Source: Stieleria sp. JC731
GTDB taxonomy: Bacteria; Planctomycetota; Planctomycetia; Pirellulales; Pirellulaceae
Direction of reading: 5' to 3'
NCBI RefSeq assembly: GCF_020966635.1
Contig: NZ_JAJKFQ010000011.1
Coordinates: 1,302,001 to 1,366,000 of the forward strand
Length of the DNA stretch: 64,000 nt
In this document: positions 35,462-47,200 of the stretch, one piece after another
How positions within the stretch are numbered: position 1 is the stretch's first letter
Layout: the number at the start of each line of letters is the position of its first letter
The notes under the pieces: model-generated
Told to the model about the DNA's origin: nothing
Databases searched by the model: none
Seen by the model: only the letters and a program-made list of their open reading frames with translations
Made by a program: the position numbers and the translations under genes

Positions 35462-36427
35462 ATGCGTCCTATCAAAGCCGCTGCCGTCCAGTTCAATCAT
35501 CGCCCTGGTGACAAAGCATTCAACCTAGATCGTGTTCGGCACTTTGTGACGCTCGCACATCAACAACAGGTTCAGCTGATCACGTTCCCGGAGATGTGTT
35601 TGACGGGATATTGGCATGTGCGAAATCTATCGCAACAGCAGTGCCTTGAACTGGCGGAACCGATCGAAACAGGTAAGTCGACTGAAACGCTGAAGCAACT
35701 GTCTGTTGAATTTGACATGACGATTGGGGCCGGGCTGATTGAGTTGGCTGACGACGGTCGAATGTTCAATAGCTACGTCGTCGCGATGCCCAACGGAGAC
35801 ATTGCCGTCCATCGGAAGCTGCACTGCTTTATCAGCGAACACCTCGATTCTGGAGACCAGTACACGGTCTTTGATATTCCCCAGGGTGCCAGAGTCGGTG
35901 TGTTGATTTGCTACGACAACAACATTGTCGAGAACGCGCGAATCAACGCATTGATGGGCGCTGAAATTTTACTGGCACCCCATCAAACCGGTGGATGTGA
36001 TTCACCGAGTCCACATTGCATGGGTGTGATCGATCCGAAGTTATGGGAGCGGCGTCACGAAGATCCGGACACCATTGAGGCTGAATTCCGTGGTCCCAAG
36101 GGGCGAGAATGGCTGCATCGGTGGTTACCCGCCCGGGCTCATGACAACGGACTGTTTCTTTTATTCAGCAATGGAGTCGGGGTCGACGATAACGAGGTGC
36201 GTACTGGGAACGCGATGATATTGGGGCCCTATGGAGAAACATTGGCCGAAACATGGAAGGCCGAGGATGCGATGGTCGTGGCATATCTCGATCCCGCATT
36301 ACAGCCATCCAGCACAGGCCGACGTTGGCTCAAATCACGAAGGCCAGACCTGTATCAAACAATCACCACACCAACCGGAATCGAAGAAGAAACCCGCACA
36401 GTTAGGTTTCGAAAAGCAGATCTGTAG
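35462..36427 (+). CDS. Carbon-nitrogen hydrolase (nitrilase superfamily)
   Basis: 321 residues. The catalytic triad is visible: E44 in TFPEMCLTGY, K119 in VHRKLHCF, and C150 in GVLICYDNN. The family hydrolyses or condenses amide or nitrile C-N bonds; the exact substrate cannot be told from the motifs. The insert around GCDSPSPHCMG and the W-rich EWLHRWLPARA are not in the common amidase branches I know. The gene stands alone, convergent with the glycosyltransferase gene. Confidence 0.9.
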   Translation: MRPIKAAAVQFNHRPGDKAFNLDRVRHFVTLAHQQQVQLITFPEMCLTGYWHVRNLSQQQCLELAEPIETGKSTETLKQLSVEFDMTIGAGLIELADDGRMFNSYVVAMPNGDIAVHRKLHCFISEHLDSGDQYTVFDIPQGARVGVLICYDNNIVENARINALMGAEILLAPHQTGGCDSPSPHCMGVIDPKLWERRHEDPDTIEAEFRGPKGREWLHRWLPARAHDNGLFLLFSNGVGVDDNEVRTGNAMILGPYGETLAETWKAEDAMVVAYLDPALQPSSTGRRWLKSRRPDLYQTITTPTGIEEETRTVRFRKADL

Positions 36428-36606
36428 CAACGAAGCTACTCGATCACTGTAAGCGATTGCGAGTCAGATGTACGCAGAAAAGATGGATACAATTCCATTG
36501 TGCATTTTGTCAGGAACATCGCGTTCTAGACTCCTTACATACAGTGTTGATCAGTCGTTTTGATCCGCTCCAGACCTGGGAATGCAATGCGACAAAGTGG
36601 CAAGTT

Positions 36607-37809
36607 TCATGAGTGCTCATTTTGCAGTAGGTCGCTCAAGCGATCGTAAGCCCGTGATGCGGCTTGAGCGCCAAATAGTTCGAAGTATCGGTCTGCAAAC
36701 TCAACTTCATCTATTGATTTGTTCTGATTCAGTTTGGTTGTTAGTGCAAGGCAGCAACGTTCCGATGAATCGATTGGCAATCGTCTCCCAAGATTCAACT
36801 GCTCCATTCGTAGTGCTGTAATTCGTTGTTCAATAAATAGCGGGATCGTCAACACAGGCACTCCCCTTGCCAGCAGCCCTAGCGTAGTGCCATGGTTAGC
36901 ATTCGTGATCGCAAAACAACATTCGTCTGCAACCTCATCTAAATCGACACCAGAAGGCTGAATAGCCACGCTACCGTTTCTGGGAAGTTGACTGCGTTTG
37001 ATTTCACCGTCCGTCACAAGTGCAGTTGTAAGCCCGCAACGCGACAACGATGACAACACAGTTGGAAGGCTTGGGTGACGTTTTAGATACGCAAATGCTT
37101 TTTTGCCGCCAAAGTCCGGCCATTGAATGGGGGTCGCCGGAATCTGGTCCCAAATCCCTAAGTATTCATTCGAACCGGCTTTTCGATCGTAGTGGTCCAG
37201 CTCGGGAACGGTTGCAAGAAACGTTGATGACGGATTCTCGTTCAGTTCTGACAAAGAACTTAGGTTGATTTCTCGGCCTTTTTCCTTTGCGGCAACCTTG
37301 ATCCATTGGGAAATTCTTGCATCAAACGACTTTTCCGCATCCATGTCACAATCCGTATGAAATCGCAACGGAGTAAGTGAACTCGATCTCGGCGGACATT
37401 CAAAACCGGTCCCGATTCTGACGTGACGGCAACCCAACATGCGTGCGGCAATGGCTGCGCCGATCCCGAAATCAGAAATCACAACCTCAGGACGACATAG
37501 CTTCGCCAAGGTGTACCACGCGGTGACCAGTCCCTCGACGCGTGTTCCGTTGCAGTAGCCTAAGTTCCACGCTAAAGCAGCCATCGTTGATGGGTTTTGA
37601 TAACGTGTCATCGAGACCGAATCTGATATCGGCGACTGAATAATCTCAATGTCTTTCGTGCCGACCAGCCTCGCGGCCGTTGACACATCACGTGCTGCTA
37701 CCGTGACTTGGTGCCCATCAGCGACCAGTCGCTCGGCTAATTCTATAAAACGGGCAAGATGCCCCAGTCCAGTACCCCATTCCCAGGCATATAGAATTTT
37801 AGCCTTCAT
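36607..37809 (-). CDS. GT-B fold glycosyltransferase (GT1/MurG-like)
   Basis: 400 residues. The N-terminus has the Rossmann start with glycine-rich loop (KILYAWEWGTGLGHLARFIE). The nucleotide-sugar region is NANHGTTLGLLARGVPVLTI followed by PLFIEQRITALRMEQLNLG, the usual signature of UDP-sugar-dependent GT1 enzymes. No membrane segment is seen, so it is probably cytoplasmic. It diverges from the giant RHS protein gene across 433 bp. A role in glycosylating that surface protein or in capsule synthesis is possible but only inferred from position. Confidence 0.8.
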   Translation of the reverse strand: MKAKILYAWEWGTGLGHLARFIELAERLVADGHQVTVAARDVSTAARLVGTKDIEIIQSPISDSVSMTRYQNPSTMAALAWNLGYCNGTRVEGLVTAWYTLAKLCRPEVVISDFGIGAAIAARMLGCRHVRIGTGFECPPRSSSLTPLRFHTDCDMDAEKSFDARISQWIKVAAKEKGREINLSSLSELNENPSSTFLATVPELDHYDRKAGSNEYLGIWDQIPATPIQWPDFGGKKAFAYLKRHPSLPTVLSSLSRCGLTTALVTDGEIKRSQLPRNGSVAIQPSGVDLDEVADECCFAITNANHGTTLGLLARGVPVLTIPLFIEQRITALRMEQLNLGRRLPIDSSERCCLALTTKLNQNKSIDEVEFADRYFELFGAQAASRAYDRLSDLLQNEHS

Positions 37810-37861
37810 CCGATGAGCCTCTAGTCACAGTGTCGGTGGTTAATCCACCATTGTGTGTAGT

Positions 37862-37934
37862 TTCCTGTCACACACAGGAAGGAATACACCAGTAGGTATT
37901 GGTGATACTTTTGCTTGGTGACAAATTGTGTCAC
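37862..37934. promoter_or_regulatory. Three consecutive dyads upstream of the giant gene
   Basis: TTCCTGT/ACAGGAA (37862-37868 and 37874-37880), CACCA/TGGTG (37887-37891 and 37900-37904) and GTGACA/TGTCAC (37918-37923 and 37929-37934) are three hyphenated palindromes within 73 bp, in the divergent region between the glycosyltransferase and the giant gene. They look like operator sites for dimeric regulators. No protein can be assigned. Confidence 0.4.
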
Positions 37935-38242
37935 AAGCATAAGGAACCACTTGTAAAACGGAAGAATTGTTCTTTTGAGAAGCAGATTGGTTGGTCTGCC
38001 TTGAACATCAACATTGATTGAAAATCATGCATCGAAACGTTGTGGCATATCAGATTGCGATCTGCTTGGCAATCAATGTGTGGGGCAAAAAGTTTATTTG
38101 ATTATTGGCGCGAAAATAATGTTGGCATTCAACATGCGCCTTTTTCAGTCGTGTAGGATTCGGCGTCTCATCAGGTAGGCGGCAATGCAGCCAATCAGTC
38201 CTATCTAATCTAATCTCCGATTCTTCTTTGTTGGGCAGCAAG

Positions 38243-41200
38243 ATGATCAGCGGTAAAGGTGGAAAGAGCCGTTTTGGGAGTCAGCGTACGTGGGTCGGCC
38301 GACTATGGAAACGGCGACAACGATTATCAAAAACGAGCCGCGACGCAGCAAAGCGGCGCCGAATGCTCAGCGAGCAGTTGGAAGATCGGCGGATGCTCGC
38401 TGCGGACATACAAGGTGATGGCACCCAGTCGGCGCAGGTCGTCACATTGACGCCGGGGACGCCGGAATCGATCAGTGCGACGATAGGCGATGGATATTAC
38501 GGCCTGAAAGACGTTGATCTCTTTGAGATTTATCTTCAGGCCGGTGACGATTTTGTTGCCGATATCGACGCCTACACGAACGGCAGTTCGCTCAATAGCT
38601 ACTTAAGGCTTTTCGATACCTATCCGTATCAAGTCGCAGTCAACAATGATGACCCTTCGTCACCGCTGGACTCGTTGCTGACGTACACGGCAGCAAACTC
38701 GGGAACCTATTATCTAGGCGTCTCCTCAGTCGGCAACACCAGCTACTATCCTAGCTACGCCGGTTACGCGTCCTATGGATCAACGACAGGCGACTACGAG
38801 TTGACGTTGCTCATTGATGACGGCAGCGGCGGCGTGTCGAATACGCCGCCCGATTCATCAAGTGACAGCTATTCGGTGGGAATCGGCACTGGGCCGTTGA
38901 TTGTTGCTGGTGCGGGTGTGCTTGCAAACGACACCGACGCTGATGGTGATACTTTAACGGCCTCTATCGACAGCACGCCGGTTTATGGCACGCTGACTGA
39001 GTTCAATGCAGATGGGTCATTCACCTACACACCGGACCCAAATTTCTCAGGTACAGACAGCTTCACCTACTTGGCAAATGACGGCGACCAGAACAGTGAC
39101 CCAACAACGGTCTTCATCACGGTGGTGCCCGCTGCCGTTCTGAACCAAGTTCCTATTGCCGTATATGACACATTTGAAATCAATCTCGACACACGTCGAA
39201 TCGTTGCGGCGCCGGGCTTGTTGCAGAACGATACCGATCCAGATGATGACTCGCTCTTTGCTGAATTGGTTACTCCGCCTTCATACGGAGCTTTGCTTTC
39301 GTTCTCGGCAGATGGGTCTTTTGAATATCAACCCGATACGTCATTTACCGGAACCGACAGCTTTACTTATCGCGTTAACGACGGTACCGATGAAAGCGTT
39401 ACCGCGACCGTCAATCTTATTGTTTCTGACCAAGGGTTTCGTGAAGACCTAATCATCGAAGAACCCGCCGCAAAGAACGACCACTTTATCGTCCACCGCG
39501 ACTCGGCGCTCAGTGTTGCTTCGCCGGGGTATTTAGAAAATGATGCTCGAACTGACGGGGATATCGCAACGACGCAAATCCTTGCTCCGCCACGGTTCGG
39601 GACACTGACGCTGGGAGCATTGCGAGGCGAATTCGATTACGTTCCGTTCCCTGGTTTTGTCGGTACAGACTCGTTTCGATATCAAGTCACCAACGAAGCC
39701 GGTCAAAGCAACCCCGTCACCGTGGAACTGGAGGTGATCGAACCGCCGACTGTATTGGACTTGGAATCCAAGCCCAACGTTATCGTGGTTAATGCGTTGG
39801 CAGATGGTGTTTCGTCGAGCTACATGACGCTACGTGAAGCCGTTGAAGCGGCGTCGTTGAATGGACCGTCGTTGGACATCATCGAATACCAAGGACCCGA
39901 TGGAGACTTTTTGGTCTATGACAATTTGGGACCGATCGTGATCGATTCAGAAATCGAATTTCGATTTCCGAATCGCACCCAAGTCATTCGTGCGCATAAC
40001 AACCACGAAACGCCTCTGTTGCATGTCACATCGACCGGGATTGCAACCTTTCAAAATTTCACCTTTTCCGGTGGCATCAACAACGCCGGGAACGGCGGTG
40101 CGATCATCAATGAAGGGGTTTTAACTCTAGAAAACACCCACGTTACTGATAGCGTCTCAACGGCAGGCGACGGTGGAGGGATCTTCAACGCTGCCGGAGC
40201 GACTCTGAACTTGATTCAAAGTACCGTTTCAAACAATTCGGCTTACAGCGATGGAGGAGGTATTTTTAACGCTGCCGGCGCCACCCTGCTACTCAATTCC
40301 TCCACGGTATCAACGAACCAAGCCGGCCTTTGGGGCGGTGGTATTTACAACTCCGGAAGCGGCACAATCGCAGCCTCGACCGTTGCGCTGAATCAGTCTT
40401 CTACCGGCTCCAACATTGCTGCCGTGGAAAGTCTCGACTTGTCGAATTCGATCGTTGCTCTGGGTGTAGATTCCCCCGATATCGATGGTGCTGTTAGCTC
40501 ACTGGGCGGCAACCTAATCGGCTCGGATTCAGGCACCTATTCCTATGATGTGACCGACCAGATCGGCGACTTGGCATCCCCGCTCGATCCCTTGTTGGGG
40601 GCGCTGCAATTCAACGGCGGTACCACTCCGACGCACATGCTGTTAACCGGCAGCCCGGCGATTGATGCAGGCACGACGATCCACCGATTCCAAGACCAAC
40701 GCGGCGCCGATCGCATGTTGGACGGTTTGGATCCCAGCAACCTGACTGATTCACAAAAGCAAGTTGATATCGGTGCGGTCGAGTTCGGTACCTTCTTTGC
40801 CAACGTGCTGGAGGACGGAACGGATACGACACCCCTGGGCGATGGCAGAGTGGACATTGATCCGGCGACGCCCGGCGATCAAGTTTCATTGCGAGCGGCA
40901 ATCCAGGAATTGAATGCGCTCGCCGGAGCGGGCAACACTGCCGCAGCCGGCGCGGGCGTGTTCGAGGCGGCTGTCGCGTTTGATCACTTCAGCTATCAGA
41001 CGCTTGAGCTTGAACTTGCAGGCGGCAATGAAGATTTAGCGGTTGTCGGAGACTTAGATGTCCACGGTAACCTCTCCATTCACGGCGATCTTTCCGACAG
41101 CCTGTTGCCGTGGACTAAGATCGACGGCGGTTGGCGAGACGGCAATGCCTTTAACGTCTACCAACAATCCGACATGGAAGACCGAATCTTTCATGTGCAT

Positions 41201-44200
41201 CCCGGTGCGACGCTGAATGCCTCGACGATCAAGATCACCGGAGGCCGCATGGACTATGACTATGGCTTCGGCGGCGCGATCTTAAACGATCAGGCCACGG
41301 TGCTACTCTCCGATGTGTCTATTGTGGCGAACGTCGCTCAACGTGGCGGTGCAATCGCCAACCTGGATGGGATGACCGTCATCTCTGGCGATTCAGATAT
41401 CTCCTACAGCTTCGCCGGATTGGGTGGTGGTGTCTACGTGGACGGTGGATCTGTCACCGTCGATGACAGCGAATTCCGTGACAACGCAATTTTGATTGGT
41501 GGAGCAGCCTTCTATATCGATGACGGCGAATTGCTGATCACCAACAATTCTAACGTCACCTGGGGATCCATCCTGTACGGTTTCGATGATCCGCAAGGAA
41601 TGGCGGTCTTTGCTGCCGGCGGTGTCGTCGACGTGACCGATGGAAGCACGTTCAAGATCAACGGTTATGAAATCGGTGACAACTATGCGTCCGGAAACCT
41701 GGGGGCTGATTACTTGCTGCCTGACCCGGCCCATCGAACAGCCAGTACAGCGCAATATCTTCCCAGAGCTGTTGTTTTCGTCACCGAAGACGCCGAGTTC
41801 AATCTGATTGAATCGTCGATTCGTGACCAATTTCAATACATCAACATTCCGGGCGGCGGAGCACAGTTGACTCAGGGAACGATCCCGATCATCAACCTGG
41901 GGCGCACCTATACCAAAAATGCCGAATTCCTGACCAACGATCTGACGCTTGCCAATTTTCAGTCCGGTACAGCGGTGATTGAAGGAGGCGAGATTCGTGA
42001 TGTCGGCGGGCACTACAACTTTGGCGGTGCAGGCAATTACGAGTCCTGGTCGACGTTTGACTATGCGACCAGCAATATTACGGACGTACCGATTCAAAAT
42101 CACAACGGTGACCTGACACTTCTCGGTGTCACGATGACCGACTTGAATCGAATCAATTATCTATCCGATGCTGTCGCCAACTACGGCATTCAAGCCGAAA
42201 TGAACATCATCGGTACGCGAATCGAAGGCGGGTCGATACGCAACCAAAACGGAAATCTGAATCTTCACGATTCATTTTTGCACGGTGGTGAATACCTGTG
42301 GTACGACAGCGACCCCTACGCAGTGATCCAGCACAACGCTTGGGGGCAGCATATTTCCCAAGTCACTGCGGTTTCAGAGCTGATTCTGGACCAACCTTTG
42401 CAAGACTACGAACGTCAAATCGTTGTCCAAGACGCCGGTCCGATCACGCAATTCGATCTGCCTTGCAACATCGTCGTCAACGAAGAACGAATGATCGTTA
42501 CCGACGTTGATAGCGACACCGACACGCTGACCGTATCGCGACCGCACCCGCAGTATCATGCGGTTGGATCCAAGGTGCTGCTGCGAAATGAATTCGTTGA
42601 CCAAATCCCAGTCGATAGTGTCGAGGAATTTGCGCGATACGATCTGCCGTTGGATATCTACATGGCCGTATCAACCGGAACCTTGACGCACCAAAATCAA
42701 GGTGAAAGCCGTTACCCCGGCACCGTGTTTGAAAGTGACGCCAGTCAAGTCGAGGCAATGACCGTCACGTCGATCGATTATGAACGCGGCCTGTTGAACG
42801 TTATGCGCGGACGGTACGGCACGACTCCGGCTAGATTCACAGATGATCTCTCAACCACACATCAGGATGTCTGGTTGATGCCGGGACAAATGAGAATCTC
42901 CGGAACGACATTCACTGATAATACCGTCGACATCGGTCCCTACTGGTTGAACGCCGACAGTTCCGTATCTCTGGTCCGCAGTACCGTTTCGGAATTTGCA
43001 CCGCCTTTGGTCATCGAAAATAGCACCTTCAGCAACAATCGCTCCAACGGTCCTGTCGCAGCACTGTTTGCCGAACGTACATCACTGACCAGCGTCGTTT
43101 CCTATCACACTATCAGTTATGAAATGATTTTGGTTGACGGTGCTGACGAAAGCTATGTCGTCGAACCTAATTCCGAAATCGCTCCGCCGGTGATCGTCGA
43201 AAACACTATCTTCGCTGATTCGACCAGCTTGATCGACGGGACGCCGATTGCCGACGCGACCATTTTGCAGGCCGCCGGCCAACATCAGAACTTTATTGAA
43301 CTGATGACGCGCGACACGACTGATGTGCGATATATCGACCTAAGTGATGATCCGTCTACGCAACGAGATGTCATTTTGGCGAATATTCCACCGCTGGAAG
43401 CTGATCTGGACAACCGCCCCAAACGCATCACTCTGGACGGTGGATCGCAGACGGAATTTCTGGCACCCTCCACCCCGCTATCCGACGGCTACCTAGGCGA
43501 CGGATGGTTGTTGAACTTCGATCCGGAACTGGATGAACAGCCGCGCGCACAGTACAGCCACTACGGCGTCGATCCGGCAACCTATTCCATTGCCGCTGTT
43601 TTCCGCAATGAATCCCAAGGTGCGATCGCGTTTCGCGTCAACAATGTCGAATCGGAGCTGGAGCTGACCAGCGAACTGGTATCCCCGGTATCCGCCGTTG
43701 ACACACAAATTACGATTGAACGCTTCACGGTTCACGCAGGCGAATATCTGCGGCTAGGCGACGAAGAACTGTTGGTCACGGCGATTACCGAAAACGTCGA
43801 TGGTACGTTGACATTGGATGTTGTTCGTGGCGCTAAATCCACAGCATCTGCAGCACACGACCCGAATAACTCGGGCACCGACAACCGAGTCATCCGCAGC
43901 GATTTTCTGTTCTTTGATGAATTCTCAAACCAGGAGTTCGTCACTCTGCTGGAAGACTACGAGTTTGACGACCGCGACGAAGGCGGGGAAGGAAAAATTG
44001 AAGTCGAAATTTGGTCTGCCGATGCTTCCTCGGCAGTGGTCGCCGACGCGATACAAATTCGTGAAAAACTAATCGGCGCGCCTGGTCAATCGACTTCCAA
44101 GTTGATCGTTACCGAGACGGAACTGGGGACTGTTCCTGCCGGTGCACATGTCGACTTTGGAACGACTCCGGTAGGGACATCGGTGACGATGAATTTTGAA

Positions 44201-47200
44201 GTCCTCAACGATTCGGAGTACACGTATTTCATCGATGCCATCACACCGCCCGCCGGATTTACGGTCTCCGGTGAATTAGCCGCCGACCTGGCGATCGAGC
44301 CCAATGAAACGCTCGAATTTAGTTTGACGCTAGATGCGGATGAAATTTCCCAGTCCCACGGTATCCTTCGCATTGATTACGGCATCAACCAATCGATCGA
44401 ATTTGTCGTCAGCGGCGTTGCGACGATTCAAAATGCCGTCCAATATTTTGATAGCCAGAGTAGCTATTTCACCGGCGACGGACTCAGCTTTGCCGGCGGT
44501 TCGGGATACGCGGGCAGCTATTACTACGCGAACTCTTCCGGCGATAAATCAGGGCGATGGGCAATCGATGTCGACGAAGGAACCTATCGTGTTGCCGCAA
44601 CGTGGCCCACACTTGGCGGACAATCCGCTGATACACCCTACACGTTGTATGACGAAGTCGATGTATATTCGCCGTACTGGTCGTCTGCGAATGCACCGGC
44701 GCCGACCCTGCCCGACTACTCCGCCGTGCCGACCTCCTATTTTGATCCCGGCGATCTGGTCATGGCATCGGGTGAATCAACGTCGGTTGGAAATCAGCAA
44801 CCTTATACCAATGCCGACAATGTGGCCTTGGGAGCAACCATAACTGCGAGCAATTCGGACAGTAGCGCACCGCATCTGTACCATCCGGACTTTTTAACCG
44901 ACGGGAATTATGGAAACGGTGCATCATTCAAATCGAGCGCTGCCGGTGTTCAATTGACGCTGGACCTGGGAACGCAACAATCGATTGATGCGGTCTTACT
45001 GGGTCGCGATCGAACCGGCGCGCTCAATGATTTGCAGTTCAGCGATTTCACTATCTCGGTGTCAACCGACGGTTTCAACTACACGCAAGTCTTTGATTCC
45101 GCTTCGATCAGCAACCCAGACCTGAGCTTGGGGTCGCTGCCCGCCGGCGAATCGGTTGAGGCACGTTTCACCGCCGCGTCGGCGCAGTACGTATTGATCG
45201 ATGTTGATGCCTACGGATCTGTCGTCGTCATCGATGAAATCGAAGTTCTTGCAGCTGATAACGATTCACCGATGATCACCGCGGTGATTGTCGGTTCCGG
45301 TGATCCGAGCAACAATGCAGACGGTTGGTCGGATGCATTTATCGATTCCGTTGACGGCGGAGGTGCCGGTGCCGGCAATGGAATTGGATTTGATGTACTC
45401 GCCGGTGGAAGCGTCGTTCCCTGGAATGACGTCGATCGCGTCTATGTGCAATTCAGTGAAGATGTTGTTGATGTCACGGCAGCAGATATTGCGTTGATTG
45501 GATCCGCTGTGGATCACTCCGGGGTGATGACGGTTTCCTATGATCCGTTGACGTTTACGGCGATACTGGAATTGCCGGGTGCATTGGGGGTCGATGAACT
45601 GCGGCTGACCATCAACGAAACACTGATCGATGTGATGGGCAACCTGATCGACGGAGATGCTCAAGCGGGTGCCGGCGGTGTCTTTGATTTTCGATTCGAT
45701 GTATTGCCGGCCGACGCGGACGGCGATGGCGTGGTTGACGGGGATGACTTGACGGTACATTCCGCGGCCGCAGGCACGCAGACCGGTGATGCATCCTACG
45801 ATGCCTTTGCTGACTGGAATGCCGACGGGAACGTTGACTCGTCGGATCTGTCGCTCCATTCGACCTACTCCGGTACCGACCTAACCACAGTCGTTGACCC
45901 GCGTGAGTTGGATCCCGATACGCCGATTCCGGACGCCAATGACATTATCCTAGACAACGAGATCCTCGATCAATCGATCGCTCCGAATCATTTGTATGAC
46001 GGGTATGCTCGCTGGCATTCATTCGGTCAATACACGATTTCGACGGATCTGCACGATAACGGTTCGACCACCGAGGCAACGTTGCTGGTCGAAATGACCA
46101 ACGATACATCCGGTGGCAACGCGGTCGCCGACGCCATTCGTTTGCAGCGTGTCGCCGACATCTCCGTCACCGAATCGGACTTAACAGTAATCCCCGATGC
46201 TCACGTCGGTTTCGGAGTCACGCCAGCGGGAACCGCGGTCGAGAAAACTTATACCATCACCAATATTTCCAGTGGTGACTACTTCATGCGGGCGATCGTC
46301 GCCCCCGGCGGATTTTCGATCGTCAACAACATCACCGACGGACAAGTTTTGCCGGCCGGTCAGTCTCTCGATTTCACCGTTCGACTTGACGCCGATCGTC
46401 CGCTGAAAGCCTACGGTCAGTTGTCAATCGTGATGGACACCTCCGCCGGCGGGGACATTACACAAACAAAGCATCTGTACCAATTCAACATCAGCGGTAC
46501 CTCTCTGGATCCCTGGGGTGCGCAAGACGTTCAAATCATTGACAACTCGGACCCGGGCGCAGGCTTTGTCGGCGATTTTGAAACGGTATCTGACGGCTTT
46601 CGCGAGCGGATGTGGCGTGCTCCTGTCAATAGCATCGAAGACCGAGCATTCTGGATAGTCGATGTCGAACCGGGCACCTACGAAATCTCCGCAACTTGGG
46701 CAGCGCTATCCGGAAACAGCTCGGCCGCCCCCTTCACAATCTACGACGGTGTCACCGGAGTCGCGTTAGGAACAACAACGGTCAACCAACGCGAATTGCC
46801 GTCCAGCTACGGCGAAAATCATGTTGCATGGAGTGATCTAGGGACATTCACGACAACCGGCAACACGATCCTGGTTGAACTACCTGCGACAGGCAGCAAT
46901 CGCGTTGTTGCCGATGCAATCAGAGTCCAACGATCTGCCCATATCGCAGACATCTATCTTACCGATGAACTGTCCGAAATCGTCAACGACGGACAACTTG
47001 TCGGAATGGGGTTGGTGGAACTCGACGAAAACAATATCGAAGCCACCTTCACGCTGCACAATGACTCGGTGACCGACTACACACTCGCGCCGATTGTTCC
47101 GCCGGAAGGCTTCACTATCATCGACAACTTTTTGCCCGGCCAGGTACTCACCGCCGGTTCTTCCGTTGACTTTACCATTCACCTCAACACCGATCGCATC

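Noticed and set aside
37918-37934. CRP/FNR-type site (GTGACA...TGTCAC)
   Set aside because: The half-sites are not TGTGA/TCACA with six bases between, so it was kept only as an unassigned dyad.
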